64,000 nucleotides of DNA from an uncultured Lachnospiraceae bacterium (GCA_947169385.1 CAMVPR010000005.1:26357-90356); one strand, 5' to 3'. Positions 37,904-48,009 are shown, counted from the stretch's first letter. The notes: a model not told the origin generated them from the sequence alone. A program made the numbers and translations.

Positions 37904-38722
37904 ATGGTAGTACAGCACAATATGCAAGCATCTAACACAAACAGATACTTAAATGTATCAGTTAAGGCACAGGCAGGAGTAACAGAGAAGTTATCTTCAG
38001 GATATAGAGTAAACCGTGCAGCAGATGATGCAGCAGGTCTTAATATTTCAGAGAAGATGAGAGCTCAGATCAGAGGTCTTAATCAGGCTAATAGAAACTC
38101 AGAGGATGGTATTTCACTTATCCAGACAGCAGAGGGTGCTCTTCAGGAGATCCACTCAATCTTACAGCGTATGAGCGAGCTCGCTACACAGGGCGCTAAC
38201 GATACCAACGTAACCGCTGACCGTCACGCTCTTAAGCTTGAGCTTACAGCACTTTCATCAGAGATTACACGTATTGCTAACACCACTGAGTTCAACACAA
38301 TGAAGCTTCTTTCTGGTAACTTCAAGAGCAAGAACCTTCAGGTTGGTGCTAACTATATGCAGCACATCTCAATCAGCATCTCAGGTATGACGGCTACTAA
38401 ACTTCATGTTCAGAACAGCAACTTGAAGATTAGTAACTACAAGGTTGCTACAGCTACAATTTCAGTTATCCATGCTGCTATCAACCAGGTATCAGATCAG
38501 AGATCACAGCTTGGTGCTTTACAGAACAGATTAGAGCATACAATTAACAACTTGAGCAACGTTGCTGAGAACTTACAGGCAGCTGAGTCACAGATTCGTG
38601 ATACAGATATGGCTACAACGATGGTTGAGTACAGCAAGAACAACATCATTCAGCAGGCAGCTCAATCAATGCTTACACAGGCTAACCAGTCTACACAGGG
38701 CGTATTGTCATTACTACAGTAA
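37904..38722 (+). CDS. fliC: Flagellin, copy 2
   Basis: 272 aa, differs from copy 1 at about five residues by eye. Confidence 0.97.
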   Translation: MVVQHNMQASNTNRYLNVSVKAQAGVTEKLSSGYRVNRAADDAAGLNISEKMRAQIRGLNQANRNSEDGISLIQTAEGALQEIHSILQRMSELATQGANDTNVTADRHALKLELTALSSEITRIANTTEFNTMKLLSGNFKSKNLQVGANYMQHISISISGMTATKLHVQNSNLKISNYKVATATISVIHAAINQVSDQRSQLGALQNRLEHTINNLSNVAENLQAAESQIRDTDMATTMVEYSKNNIIQQAAQSMLTQANQSTQGVLSLLQ

Positions 38723-38741
38723 TTTACTATATAATATATAT

Positions 38742-38772
38742 GAGAAACCAGCATTTGCTGGTTTCTTTTTTT
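38742..38772 (+). terminator. Rho-independent terminator after flagellin 2
   Basis: gagaaaccagcatttgctggtttcttttttt. Confidence 0.92.
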
Positions 38773-38822
38773 ATCATAATAATGTATAATTATATCTATA
38801 TAGCTTATTAGGAGGTATTATA

Positions 38823-39074
38823 ATGGGACGTGACGTTATTATTAATGGAATCGGTGAAGTTACTGATTTATTGTACCAGCAGAAGATTCCTGAGGGATAT
38901 TCAAGACTTAATGGATTGATTCAGGATTTAAGTGTATATATAACTACTATTACGGATGAAGAGCAGCAGGTTGCTCTCTTAGAAACAGTTAAAGAAGCTT
39001 TAGCTGCTATGCAGGACAATGATACAACCCTTCTTGCAGATATATTACAGTATGAATTAGTTGAGAAATTATAA
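38823..39074 (+). CDS. Small acidic protein of unknown function, flagellar/glycosylation locus
   Basis: RBS taggaggtatta; 83 aa; between flagellin and DUF115 gene. Confidence 0.6.
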   Translation: MGRDVIINGIGEVTDLLYQQKIPEGYSRLNGLIQDLSVYITTITDEEQQVALLETVKEALAAMQDNDTTLLADILQYELVEKL

Positions 39075-39087
39075 AGGTGGTACAATA

Positions 39088-40980
39088 ATGGATTTTTGGG
39101 ACAAGAATCTTGAGGCTCTAAGAGAGTTGCAGCCTTACTTAGTTAATCATCTTGAGACTATGAAACAAGAGGGAGCTGACACAGTTACTCTTGGAGAGAA
39201 CATAAGCATAGGAGAGGCTAAGGATGGCAATCCGACATTAAGTGTTATAGTGGGTGGTAAGGAATATTGCCTTAACAGTCGTTTTAGACCAATAACCGAA
39301 GCAGAGAAATACGCTTCTCAGTTCGATGACATTAAAGATTATTCTGTTTCGTTGTTCTTTGGATTTGGCAATGGAACATTTGCAAGAGAGATCCTAAAAA
39401 AGGGCAGTGATAAGGTTAGATATTGTTTCTTCGAGCCTTCAAGAGATTCGTTTATCTATATGCTTCACAATGTGGATATGACAGACATTTTCTCAGATAA
39501 GAGGGCAACGTTTTTTGTTGAAGACATTAATAAAGATGAGACAGCTGCATATCTTCCATCGTTTATTGATTGGACCAATATACCTCTTACAGAGATTTAC
39601 GTTCTTCCTAAATATAAGGACATATTCTTGCAGGAATATACTGATTTTGTACATATTGTAAGGGATATTATCGTCAGAGCACAGCTTGCTATGAACACTG
39701 TTGTAGCTCACGGCAATAAGCTTATGAGAAGTTCGGTTCTACATCTTCAGTATATTTTTAATTGTGTTAATTCAACATCGGTTAAGGGGTATTTCCCTGA
39801 GGATATGCCGGCGATTCTTGTTTCGGCAGGACCTTCTATCATGAATAATATAGACGTACTTAGGGAGGCTAAGGGTAAGGCTCTTATTATGTGTGTGGAT
39901 TCGGCACATAGAGTTCTTGTTAAGGCCGGGATTAAGCCTGACATAGTAGTATCGGTGGATCCGGCTAAGTATGGACTTAAGAAGGTGTATGCTATAGATC
40001 CTAATGCATTTGACGGAGTTGCATACCTCTTTAATACTGTTGCTAACTGCAATAGAACAGCAGACATTGATACATACAAGAGGATAATATTTGACGGAGA
40101 TGATGATATTATCAAGCATATGTTTAATGATATCGGCGAGCAGACTATAACCGGATATGCAACAGGTGGTTCGGTTGCTTGTAGTGCTTTTTCAATCCTT
40201 GAGTATTGGGGATTTAAGACTATTATTTTCGTGGGGCAGGATCTTTCTTTCAAGGATGGTAAGAGATATGCCGATTCGGTAAGAGACGCTGCTGAAGTGT
40301 CTGCTGAGCATGGTTTCACGGTGTTTGATGTTCCGGGTTATTATGGCGGAACGGTTCAGACAAGAGAGGATTATTATACTTACCTTAAGTGGTTTGAATC
40401 TGCCGCTTATGTAACAGATTGCGACAATCTAATCAATGCTACCGAGGGTGGTGCATACATTAACGGACTTACCAATATGTCACTTAAAGACGCACTTGAT
40501 AAGTATGCAACCAAGGAGTATAACATAAGAGAGATTATTGAGAATATGCCTAGCGCATTTAACGAAGATCAACAGCAGCAGATTGAGAATTATATCAGGA
40601 GTCTGCCTGGAAGAGTTGAATACTTCTTAAGACAGTTTAAGGAGGGAATCTCGTTAGCGGAGAGAGGCATGACTCTTACTAAGAGAGCTAATCCAGATAC
40701 AAGGGAGCTTAACAAGATTAGTAAGTCTCTTGATAAGATTGATAAGGCTACATCTAATGAGACAGAGTTTGCTATGATTAGTTTAAGAGCTGTTGATGTT
40801 GAGAGAAGAATAGCCAGAGATCAGATCGTTTCGGGTAACAACGCAGATACTGCTGAGGAGCAGAAGGAAGTATTTGCTTCACTTATCTTGTTATATAGAG
40901 CATTTTATGATGCTACACTAGAGCTTAAGGATATCGTCAAAGAGTTGATAGATAATTTTGAAAGGAACGGAAGAAAGTAA
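39088..40980 (+). CDS. DUF115/Maf motility-associated glycosyltransferase-like protein
   Basis: AILVSAGPSIMNNIDVLREAKGKALIMCVDSAHRVLVKAGIKPDIVVSVDP; TGGSVACSAFSILEYWGFKTIIFVGQDLSF. Confidence 0.85.
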   Translation: MDFWDKNLEALRELQPYLVNHLETMKQEGADTVTLGENISIGEAKDGNPTLSVIVGGKEYCLNSRFRPITEAEKYASQFDDIKDYSVSLFFGFGNGTFAREILKKGSDKVRYCFFEPSRDSFIYMLHNVDMTDIFSDKRATFFVEDINKDETAAYLPSFIDWTNIPLTEIYVLPKYKDIFLQEYTDFVHIVRDIIVRAQLAMNTVVAHGNKLMRSSVLHLQYIFNCVNSTSVKGYFPEDMPAILVSAGPSIMNNIDVLREAKGKALIMCVDSAHRVLVKAGIKPDIVVSVDPAKYGLKKVYAIDPNAFDGVAYLFNTVANCNRTADIDTYKRIIFDGDDDIIKHMFNDIGEQTITGYATGGSVACSAFSILEYWGFKTIIFVGQDLSFKDGKRYADSVRDAAEVSAEHGFTVFDVPGYYGGTVQTREDYYTYLKWFESAAYVTDCDNLINATEGGAYINGLTNMSLKDALDKYATKEYNIREIIENMPSAFNEDQQQQIENYIRSLPGRVEYFLRQFKEGISLAERGMTLTKRANPDTRELNKISKSLDKIDKATSNETEFAMISLRAVDVERRIARDQIVSGNNADTAEEQKEVFASLILLYRAFYDATLELKDIVKELIDNFERNGRK

Positions 40981-41984
40981 TGGAAGTACTTGCAGTCATT
41001 CCTGCCAGGAGCGGGAGTAGAAGTGTACCTGATAAAAACATTAGAAATATGGCGGGCAGACCGATGCTCGCCTATTCGATTGAGCACGGATTAAAGTCAG
41101 AGCTTATCAATAGAGTAATTGTAAGTACTGACAGTGAGAAATACGCAGATATTGCAAGAGAATATGGTGCCGAAGTACCATTTATCAGACCGGCTGAGTA
41201 TGCAACTGATACTTCGTTAGACTACGATGTTTTCAAGCATGCTCTGGATTATTTAAGGGATAATGAAGGCTATGAGCCGGACATAGTTGTGCAGTTAAGA
41301 CCTACTTATCCGATAAGAGATATTAACGATATCAATGAGATGATACAGCGTCTAGCTGACGATGAAGAAGCAGATTCAGTGAGGGCTGTAGCTCCTGCTA
41401 AGGAGATTCCGTATAAGATGTGGAAGATGGATGATAAGGGTGTGATGAATCCATTTGTCACAGATATTCATGAGTGTTACAACATGCCTAGACAAGAATT
41501 GCCTAAGGTATTTTATCAGAATGCCAGCATAGATGTATTCAGACCAAGAACCATATATGACTATCACTCAATGACAGGTAAGAAGGTTTTAGGATATGTC
41601 ATGAAGAGGAATTTTGATGTTGATACGGAAGAGGATTTCTTGCGCGCTGAAAGATATATTGAACTGGTTAGAGGCGGACATAGATTTGTATTTGATATAG
41701 ACGGGGTTATTGCTCAATACGATGAGACTCTTGATTATGCCAATGTTGGTCCTAGAGAGAAGATGGTTGCTGCCATAAGAACTCTTCACGAGGCAGGTAA
41801 CGAGATAGTGCTGTTCACAGCGAGGGGATATGTGACCGGTATTGATTGGGAGGAGACGACCAAGAAGCAGATGGAGAAATTTGGTGTCCCTTATGACAAG
41901 CTTATTTTTGGTAAGCCAAATGCTGACTACTATATCGATGACAAGATGCTTGACATGGATTTGTTAGAGGATTATTTTTCCTAG
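40980..41984 (+). CDS. Acylneuraminate-type cytidylyltransferase fused to HAD-like phosphatase domain
   Basis: N-terminal VLAVIPARSGSRSVPDKNIRNMAGRPMLAYSI; C-terminal FVFDIDGVIAQYDE...VLFTARGY...GKPNADYYIDDK. Confidence 0.85.
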   Translation: MEVLAVIPARSGSRSVPDKNIRNMAGRPMLAYSIEHGLKSELINRVIVSTDSEKYADIAREYGAEVPFIRPAEYATDTSLDYDVFKHALDYLRDNEGYEPDIVVQLRPTYPIRDINDINEMIQRLADDEEADSVRAVAPAKEIPYKMWKMDDKGVMNPFVTDIHECYNMPRQELPKVFYQNASIDVFRPRTIYDYHSMTGKKVLGYVMKRNFDVDTEEDFLRAERYIELVRGGHRFVFDIDGVIAQYDETLDYANVGPREKMVAAIRTLHEAGNEIVLFTARGYVTGIDWEETTKKQMEKFGVPYDKLIFGKPNADYYIDDKMLDMDLLEDYFS

Positions 41985-41994
41985 AGGTGATTGC

Positions 41995-43638
41995 ATGGAT
42001 GAATATAAATTATATAACGACGGTAGAGTATTAATCGATATAGCTAATGTGATAATCAAGAATACCAGAAGAATGCACCTCGAGGATATTCACAGTGGGC
42101 TTAAGAGATTGTCTAAGCTTTATGGGCCGTACGCAGAGAGTGTGGCTATGATTGAAGCTGAGACAAGGGAGCACGGGATTTTCCCGGATGCTAATTGTCT
42201 TGCACTTACGATATCACAGATACTTGAATCAGATGCAGCTAAGGATTATATTATGGTTGCCGATTATCTTGAACTGTCTTTTAAACCTATGATTCTTCAG
42301 GTTCAGGAAGGATTGAGGATAGTTTTTGGAAATATTGGCGCAACATACAACAGGGAGACAGAGGCAGCTAATCTACTTGTAAGCGATGTCCTTGCAAGAC
42401 AGCTTAAGGATGTTAAGCCTTATGATTTAGAGGAGACGTCGACAGGGTACGCAACATTGGCTTTAGAGGATTCTGCCGGAAGGTATTATTTTCATAGCAA
42501 TGTAGATCCTGTGGTTGAGGCAGACGAGCTTATCAATGATTATTACGATCCGAGATATGAAGAGTATATATTGATTGGAACCGGACTTGGATATCTGATT
42601 CTCAGTCTGTTTAAGAAGGATGCTTTCAGTAAGCTTACAGTATATGAGAGCGATGCAAGGATGCTCAAATCAATGATATCTTATCAAGATGTGAGCGCGT
42701 TTATCAAGGGTGGAAGATTAAAGATTATTCTTGACGATAAACTCGAGCATTTAGCTAAGGCGTGCCAATCAGATTCAGCCAAGGTTATAATTCATGAGCC
42801 GAGTATCAGGAATATCAAGAATGATAATATGAGGACTCAGCTTTACAGATATTTCTATAAGGAGATGGGAATCAGACGCAACATTGATGTCATGCAGGCG
42901 AATTTCTATCAGAATTACAGAAATTGTAAAGGCAATGTTGATGAGCTTAAAGATAGATTCGAAGGCAAGACGGTTGTTATGGTTGCGGCAGGTCCTTCGG
43001 TTTCTAAGCACTACGAGGAGCTTAAGAATCTTCCTGAAGACGTAGTGGTTGTAGCGGTATCGACAATATATAGAAAGTTGCTTTCTGAAGGTATAAGGCC
43101 TGACTATGTTGTTCATATCGATCCACAGATTAAGACATTCGGGCATCTTAAAGACATCAATGAAGATATTCCGCTTCTTGTGCTTTCTACAGCATTTGAA
43201 GGATGTGCGAGATTATATCCCGGCAAGAGTTATATCATTTACCAGGAAGGCTATTATCTTGCAGAGCAGGAAGCTATAAAGGGCTATCAGTTATATGAGA
43301 CCGGAGGGTCGGTTTCTTGTGTAGCATTAGAGGTTGCCTATAAGCTCGGAGCTAGTAAGATAGTGTTGATAGGCCTCGATCTTGCATATACAGATGGGCT
43401 TGCACATGCCAAAGGAGTTTCTAAACAGAAGACGGCTGATTTGGCAAATGCATACAAGGTCAAGGGTTATTACGGCGGAGAAGTTCCGAGTACCCTTGTT
43501 TTCGCAGGGTTCATTGATTGGTTTTCTGACTATGTTAAGAGGCATAAGGATTGTAAGATTATAAATGCTACCGAGGGTGGAGCAGATATACCTGGAGTTG
43601 ATAAATGCGCATTTAAGGAGGCGATTTATCATGATTAA
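41995..43638 (+). CDS. Second DUF115/Maf-like protein
   Basis: VVMVAAGPSVSKHYEELKNLPEDVVVVAVSTIYRKLLSEGIRPDYVVHIDPQ; ETGGSVSCVALEVAYKLGASKIVLIGLDLAY. Confidence 0.85.
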   Translation: MDEYKLYNDGRVLIDIANVIIKNTRRMHLEDIHSGLKRLSKLYGPYAESVAMIEAETREHGIFPDANCLALTISQILESDAAKDYIMVADYLELSFKPMILQVQEGLRIVFGNIGATYNRETEAANLLVSDVLARQLKDVKPYDLEETSTGYATLALEDSAGRYYFHSNVDPVVEADELINDYYDPRYEEYILIGTGLGYLILSLFKKDAFSKLTVYESDARMLKSMISYQDVSAFIKGGRLKIILDDKLEHLAKACQSDSAKVIIHEPSIRNIKNDNMRTQLYRYFYKEMGIRRNIDVMQANFYQNYRNCKGNVDELKDRFEGKTVVMVAAGPSVSKHYEELKNLPEDVVVVAVSTIYRKLLSEGIRPDYVVHIDPQIKTFGHLKDINEDIPLLVLSTAFEGCARLYPGKSYIIYQEGYYLAEQEAIKGYQLYETGGSVSCVALEVAYKLGASKIVLIGLDLAYTDGLAHAKGVSKQKTADLANAYKVKGYYGGEVPSTLVFAGFIDWFSDYVKRHKDCKIINATEGGADIPGVDKCAFKEAIYHD

Positions 43639-43852
43639 GAAAGCTGTTAAGGCAGATTTGACGATGAAGGAGAGTATTCTTAAGAATAATCTTTCTAACA
43701 ATTACAAGGATGCGGCGCACGAGGCGCTTGACGACTTTGATAAGGCAGTTGAAGAGTATCATGATTCAGGACAGCTTAAGGATAAGGATTATATGAAATA
43801 TCACTCTATAGTTCAAAACTATAAGATAAGTATGAAGAATTATCATCACTAA
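43631..43852 (+). CDS. Small protein of unknown function overlapping the Maf gene
   Basis: ATG 43631 overlaps preceding stop; 73 aa MIKKAVKADLTMKESILKNNLSNN... Confidence 0.6.
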   Translation: MIKKAVKADLTMKESILKNNLSNNYKDAAHEALDDFDKAVEEYHDSGQLKDKDYMKYHSIVQNYKISMKNYHH

Positions 43853-43866
43853 TTTGGAGGACAATC

Positions 43867-46224
43867 ATGAAGATTAGCATAATTACACCGTTTAATAAGG
43901 GTGTATCGTTTTTATCGGATTATTTTGAGTGCCTTAAGGCACAGACTTTTAAGAGTTTTGAGGTTGTATTGGCTCTTAACGGAATTGAACCGTCTGAGAA
44001 GGAAGAGGTAGACGTACTTATAGCTAAAGCGTCTGAAGACATGCAGGTTCAAGTTCTTAATACCGACAATGACGTAGCAACAGCGCGTAACGAGGCTATC
44101 AAGGCTGCTAAGGGAGAGTTTCTCTTCTTTATGGATGCGGATGACTATATCGAGGAGAATACTTTAGAACTTCTTCTAGAGGGACTTAAAGATACTAAGT
44201 ATTTAGATTTTACATTTGCCTCATGGAAAGTAAGTTATAACAGATATGGTGTCTACATGGGTGTTGAACGCGAGATGGACAGAGATAATGATGTGGAGGA
44301 CGATTCAGAAGACGGTGACGATGTAGTTGAAGTTAAGACAGAGTGGGATGACTATACACCGGGTATGAATCCGAGAGTTGAGAAGATTGTTAGGAAGCGT
44401 AGATACAAGCTTCATCCGGATTACAGAATCAAGACGGATGTCGATGAACTTCCTGATGATGAGGCTAAGAAGCAGCAGTATCAGGTTGGCGCAGCTGAGC
44501 AGCTTCTGATAAGGCAGGGTGGCCTTAAGACTATAAGTGTGTTGAGTATACTTATTAGGAAATCATATATCGAGAAGAATAAGTTAGAATTTGATACAGA
44601 GGCTTATCTTTATCAGGATCTTAGGTTTATGGTTAAGCTTATTGATTCCGGAGCGATAGGCAAGAGGATAGAAGAAGCTTATTATATCAAGCATCGTCAT
44701 AACGATCCTGTCACTCTTCCTAGTATCAATCAGATTAAGGATCCTGAGAGATTTAATTATTCAATTAAGGCGTATAAGAGAGCTAAAGAGGCGATTGATG
44801 AGAAGGGTGTCGCAAGATTTTATCTCGATCAAATCATATTGAATTATTATTGCCGTTACTATGTTACGAGAGCCAGAAGAAGTGAGAATGACTACTGGAG
44901 AAAAGAACGCTTCGAGGTGATGGGCGAGATATGCCGTGGATGTAGAAAGGATGTCAAGAAGGGTTACAGAAGCTCGGAACGCAATATGATAAGCGCATGT
45001 GAGAAGGGTGACCTAAAGAAAGTTCTTAGGCTTACGGCTGTCAAGCTAGGTAAGAAGAAGGCTAAAGGTATGATTAAGAACAGTCATACTTTCCCTAGAT
45101 ACCTCTACTATAACTTCTTTACCAAGAAGCCAATATTAGATAATGTTGTAATGTTTGAGACGTTCTTTGGCAAGTCATATTCTGACAGCCCTAAGTACAT
45201 ATATGAGTACCTGGTTGAGAACTATAAAGATAAGTATAAGTTCGTGTGGTCAGTTGACAATATGGGTGTCAAGGTTCCTTATGGAGCTAAGAGAGTTAAG
45301 AGATACAGCATCGCTTACATGTATTATTTGGCAAGGGCTAAGTATCAGGTGTTTAACGTAAGACAGCCACTAGGATATCGTAAACAGGAAGGTAACGTTT
45401 TCCTTGAGTGTTGGCACGGAACGCCGCTTAAGAGGCTTGTGTTTGATCAGGAAGAGGTTGCAAGTGCGGATCCAAGATATAAGTCAAGATTCTATAAACA
45501 CACTCTTGACTGGGACTACCTTATCTCACCTAATCCGTTTAGTACAGGTGCTTTTCAATCTGCATTTAGGGTACCTAAAGAGAAGATTATCGAGACCGGT
45601 TATCCGAGAAATGATGTCTTATATAAAGGCAACACTCCTGAGAATATTGCTTCTATCAAGGAGAGGCTTGGAATACCTAAGGATAAGAAGGTTATCCTCT
45701 ATGCTCCGACATGGAGAGATGATGATTATGTTGAGTCGGGCAAGTATAACTTTAAGCTTCCTTTAGATCTTGAAGATATGAGAAATAAGCTCTCAGATGA
45801 GTATGTAGTCGTCCTTAGAATGCATTATTATATAGCGAGTCAGATGGATGTGTCTGAATATGAGGGCTTTGCATTTGACGAGAGCAGTTACAGTGATATA
45901 TCAGATCTTTATCTTATTTCTGATATATTGATTACAGATTATTCATCAGTGTTCTTTGACTATGGTAATTTGAAACGCCCTGTGTTATTCTTTACTTATG
46001 ACTTAGAAAAGTACAGAGACATGCTTAGGGGATTTTATCTTGATATTGAGAAAGATGTTCCTGGACCTCTTCTCTACACTTCGGATGAGGTCACAGATGC
46101 TATTCTAAATATTGATGAGATTAGTAAGAAGTATGCTGACAGATACGACACATTTTATGAGAGATTTTGTAGTGTTGATGACGGCAATGCTGCTAAGAGA
46201 GTATGTGAGATTGTATTTAAATAA
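43867..46224 (+). CDS. GT2 glycosyltransferase - CDP-glycerol glycerophosphotransferase fusion
   Basis: N-terminal MKISIITPFNKGVSFLSDYFECLKAQTFKSFEVVL...FMDADDYI; C-terminal ECWHGTPLKRL, LYAPTWRDDDY, ILITDYSSVFFDYGNLKRPVLFFTYDLEKY. Confidence 0.9.
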   Translation: MKISIITPFNKGVSFLSDYFECLKAQTFKSFEVVLALNGIEPSEKEEVDVLIAKASEDMQVQVLNTDNDVATARNEAIKAAKGEFLFFMDADDYIEENTLELLLEGLKDTKYLDFTFASWKVSYNRYGVYMGVEREMDRDNDVEDDSEDGDDVVEVKTEWDDYTPGMNPRVEKIVRKRRYKLHPDYRIKTDVDELPDDEAKKQQYQVGAAEQLLIRQGGLKTISVLSILIRKSYIEKNKLEFDTEAYLYQDLRFMVKLIDSGAIGKRIEEAYYIKHRHNDPVTLPSINQIKDPERFNYSIKAYKRAKEAIDEKGVARFYLDQIILNYYCRYYVTRARRSENDYWRKERFEVMGEICRGCRKDVKKGYRSSERNMISACEKGDLKKVLRLTAVKLGKKKAKGMIKNSHTFPRYLYYNFFTKKPILDNVVMFETFFGKSYSDSPKYIYEYLVENYKDKYKFVWSVDNMGVKVPYGAKRVKRYSIAYMYYLARAKYQVFNVRQPLGYRKQEGNVFLECWHGTPLKRLVFDQEEVASADPRYKSRFYKHTLDWDYLISPNPFSTGAFQSAFRVPKEKIIETGYPRNDVLYKGNTPENIASIKERLGIPKDKKVILYAPTWRDDDYVESGKYNFKLPLDLEDMRNKLSDEYVVVLRMHYYIASQMDVSEYEGFAFDESSYSDISDLYLISDILITDYSSVFFDYGNLKRPVLFFTYDLEKYRDMLRGFYLDIEKDVPGPLLYTSDEVTDAILNIDEISKKYADRYDTFYERFCSVDDGNAAKRVCEIVFK

Positions 46225-46238
46225 AAGGAAGGTAGATT

Positions 46239-47978
46239 ATGAGTATAATCGCTGTTAATCAGACTGGATATTTAAAAGGGAACAAGAAACAGGCTACTTA
46301 TGTTGATGAGACTAAATCAGGGGAAGGTCTTAGCTTCAATCTTGTTTCAAATGATGGCTCTGTTGTGTACGAAGGAACTACCAAGGTTATTGGAGATGAT
46401 AAAGATTCCGGAGATTATGTTCATCAGGTGGATTTTTCAGAGTATGACACTGATGGAACGTATAAGTTGGTTATAGGCTCCGACGAGTCGTATTCATTTG
46501 CAATAGGTGACAAGAGTATATATAAGACTTTGGTTAGAGATGTTTCTAATTATTTTTATCAGAATAGATGTAGTGAGGATATTCTTGAAGAGAGAATTAC
46601 GTCCGGAGATAAGAGTAAACTTAAACGTGCTGCCGGACATAAGCCGGATATAGCCAACACTATTGCTGTATGGAATTACAACGGTATTATGGAGACTAAG
46701 GATGTGTCTGGTGGCTGGTATGATGCCGGAGATCACGGCAAGTATACTGTGAACTCATCATTTTCATTGTGGTTTATGTTTAATGCCTTTGAGCTTGAGA
46801 AGGCTATGTTTAAGAAGACAGGCGTTAAAGGTATAATATTAGATAACTGTGAAATGTTCTATGAAGAGTGCAAATACGAGCTCGATCATCTTTCTAAGAT
46901 GCTTGTAAGTGAGGGTGCACATAAAGATATGGCTTACAGCAAGGTTCACGATAAGCATTGGACTCCGATAGGAACAGCACCTAGTGAGGATGAAGAGGAG
47001 CGTATACTTCTTCCGCCTACTACTGCGTCGACTTTGGATCTTAGTGCATGTTTTGCAATGGGAGCCAGGGTGTTCGCTGAGGAGGATGCAGAGTATAGTG
47101 ACTTCTTGCTTGATATTTCTAAGAGAGCATATGAAGCTGCTAAGAAGTTTCCTAATATGCTTGCACCAGTAGATTCTAGATTTGGTGGCGGTTCCTATGA
47201 CGATGATGATGTAAGAGACGAGTATTACTGGGCAGCTACAGAGCTTTATATTACTACCGGAGAGGAATATTACTTAAAGGATATGGAGAAGAATGATTAC
47301 TTCCTCGACATTCCGTTTAGGTTTATTAATTCAGAGAGTCCTGAGGTGTGCGGATGCTTTGACTGGGGTAATGTTGCTGCTAATGGTTCGTTAAGTCTTG
47401 TTCTTAGCGACAGGCTTGATGATGATAGATACTCAACTCTTAAATACAATGTGATTATGGCGGCTTCTAAGCTTTATGATTTGAGCAGGAAGCAGGGATA
47501 CGGTCAGCCTTTTGGACCAGAGTTCTTGAATGGAATTAAGGGTCCCGGTTATGCCTGGGGTTCTAATTCTTATGTATGTGAGAATTCCACAGTATTGCTT
47601 TATGCTTACTATATAACCAAGGATAAGCAGTATCTCAACGCAGCTATTTTAGGACTTAATTATCTGTTGGGATGTAATCCGCTTAATGTTTCTTATATTA
47701 CCGGATATGGAAGCAATGCAGTTAAGTATCCTCATCACCGTTTCTGGTCAGGACAGATTAGAGATGACAGACCTTTGGCGCCTGCCGGTGTAATGGTTGG
47801 TGGACCTAATTCCGGTATGCAGTGTGATTATGTTAAGAGCCTTGGTTGGGACGGCAAGACCATGCCACCTGCTAAGATGTATGTTGATCACATTAATGCA
47901 TTTTCTACAAATGAGTGCACAATCAACTGGAATGGTGCATTTCTTAATATGATTTTAGGAATAATGAGTTTGGTGTAA
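46239..47978 (+). CDS. Glycoside hydrolase family 9 with N-terminal Ig-like domain, no signal peptide
   Basis: VNQTGYLKGNKKQATYV; GGWYDAGDHGKYTVNSSFS; HHRFW...; cytosolic-type N-terminus. Confidence 0.9.
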   Translation: MSIIAVNQTGYLKGNKKQATYVDETKSGEGLSFNLVSNDGSVVYEGTTKVIGDDKDSGDYVHQVDFSEYDTDGTYKLVIGSDESYSFAIGDKSIYKTLVRDVSNYFYQNRCSEDILEERITSGDKSKLKRAAGHKPDIANTIAVWNYNGIMETKDVSGGWYDAGDHGKYTVNSSFSLWFMFNAFELEKAMFKKTGVKGIILDNCEMFYEECKYELDHLSKMLVSEGAHKDMAYSKVHDKHWTPIGTAPSEDEEERILLPPTTASTLDLSACFAMGARVFAEEDAEYSDFLLDISKRAYEAAKKFPNMLAPVDSRFGGGSYDDDDVRDEYYWAATELYITTGEEYYLKDMEKNDYFLDIPFRFINSESPEVCGCFDWGNVAANGSLSLVLSDRLDDDRYSTLKYNVIMAASKLYDLSRKQGYGQPFGPEFLNGIKGPGYAWGSNSYVCENSTVLLYAYYITKDKQYLNAAILGLNYLLGCNPLNVSYITGYGSNAVKYPHHRFWSGQIRDDRPLAPAGVMVGGPNSGMQCDYVKSLGWDGKTMPPAKMYVDHINAFSTNECTINWNGAFLNMILGIMSLV

Positions 47979-48009
47979 TTTTTTTGTTTATAAATATAAG
48001 ATTTTTTGA

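Noticed and set aside
39747-40319. 190-aa minus-strand ORF inside the first DUF115 gene
   Set aside because: Shadow ORF opposite a well-supported CDS; no RBS or recognisable domain.
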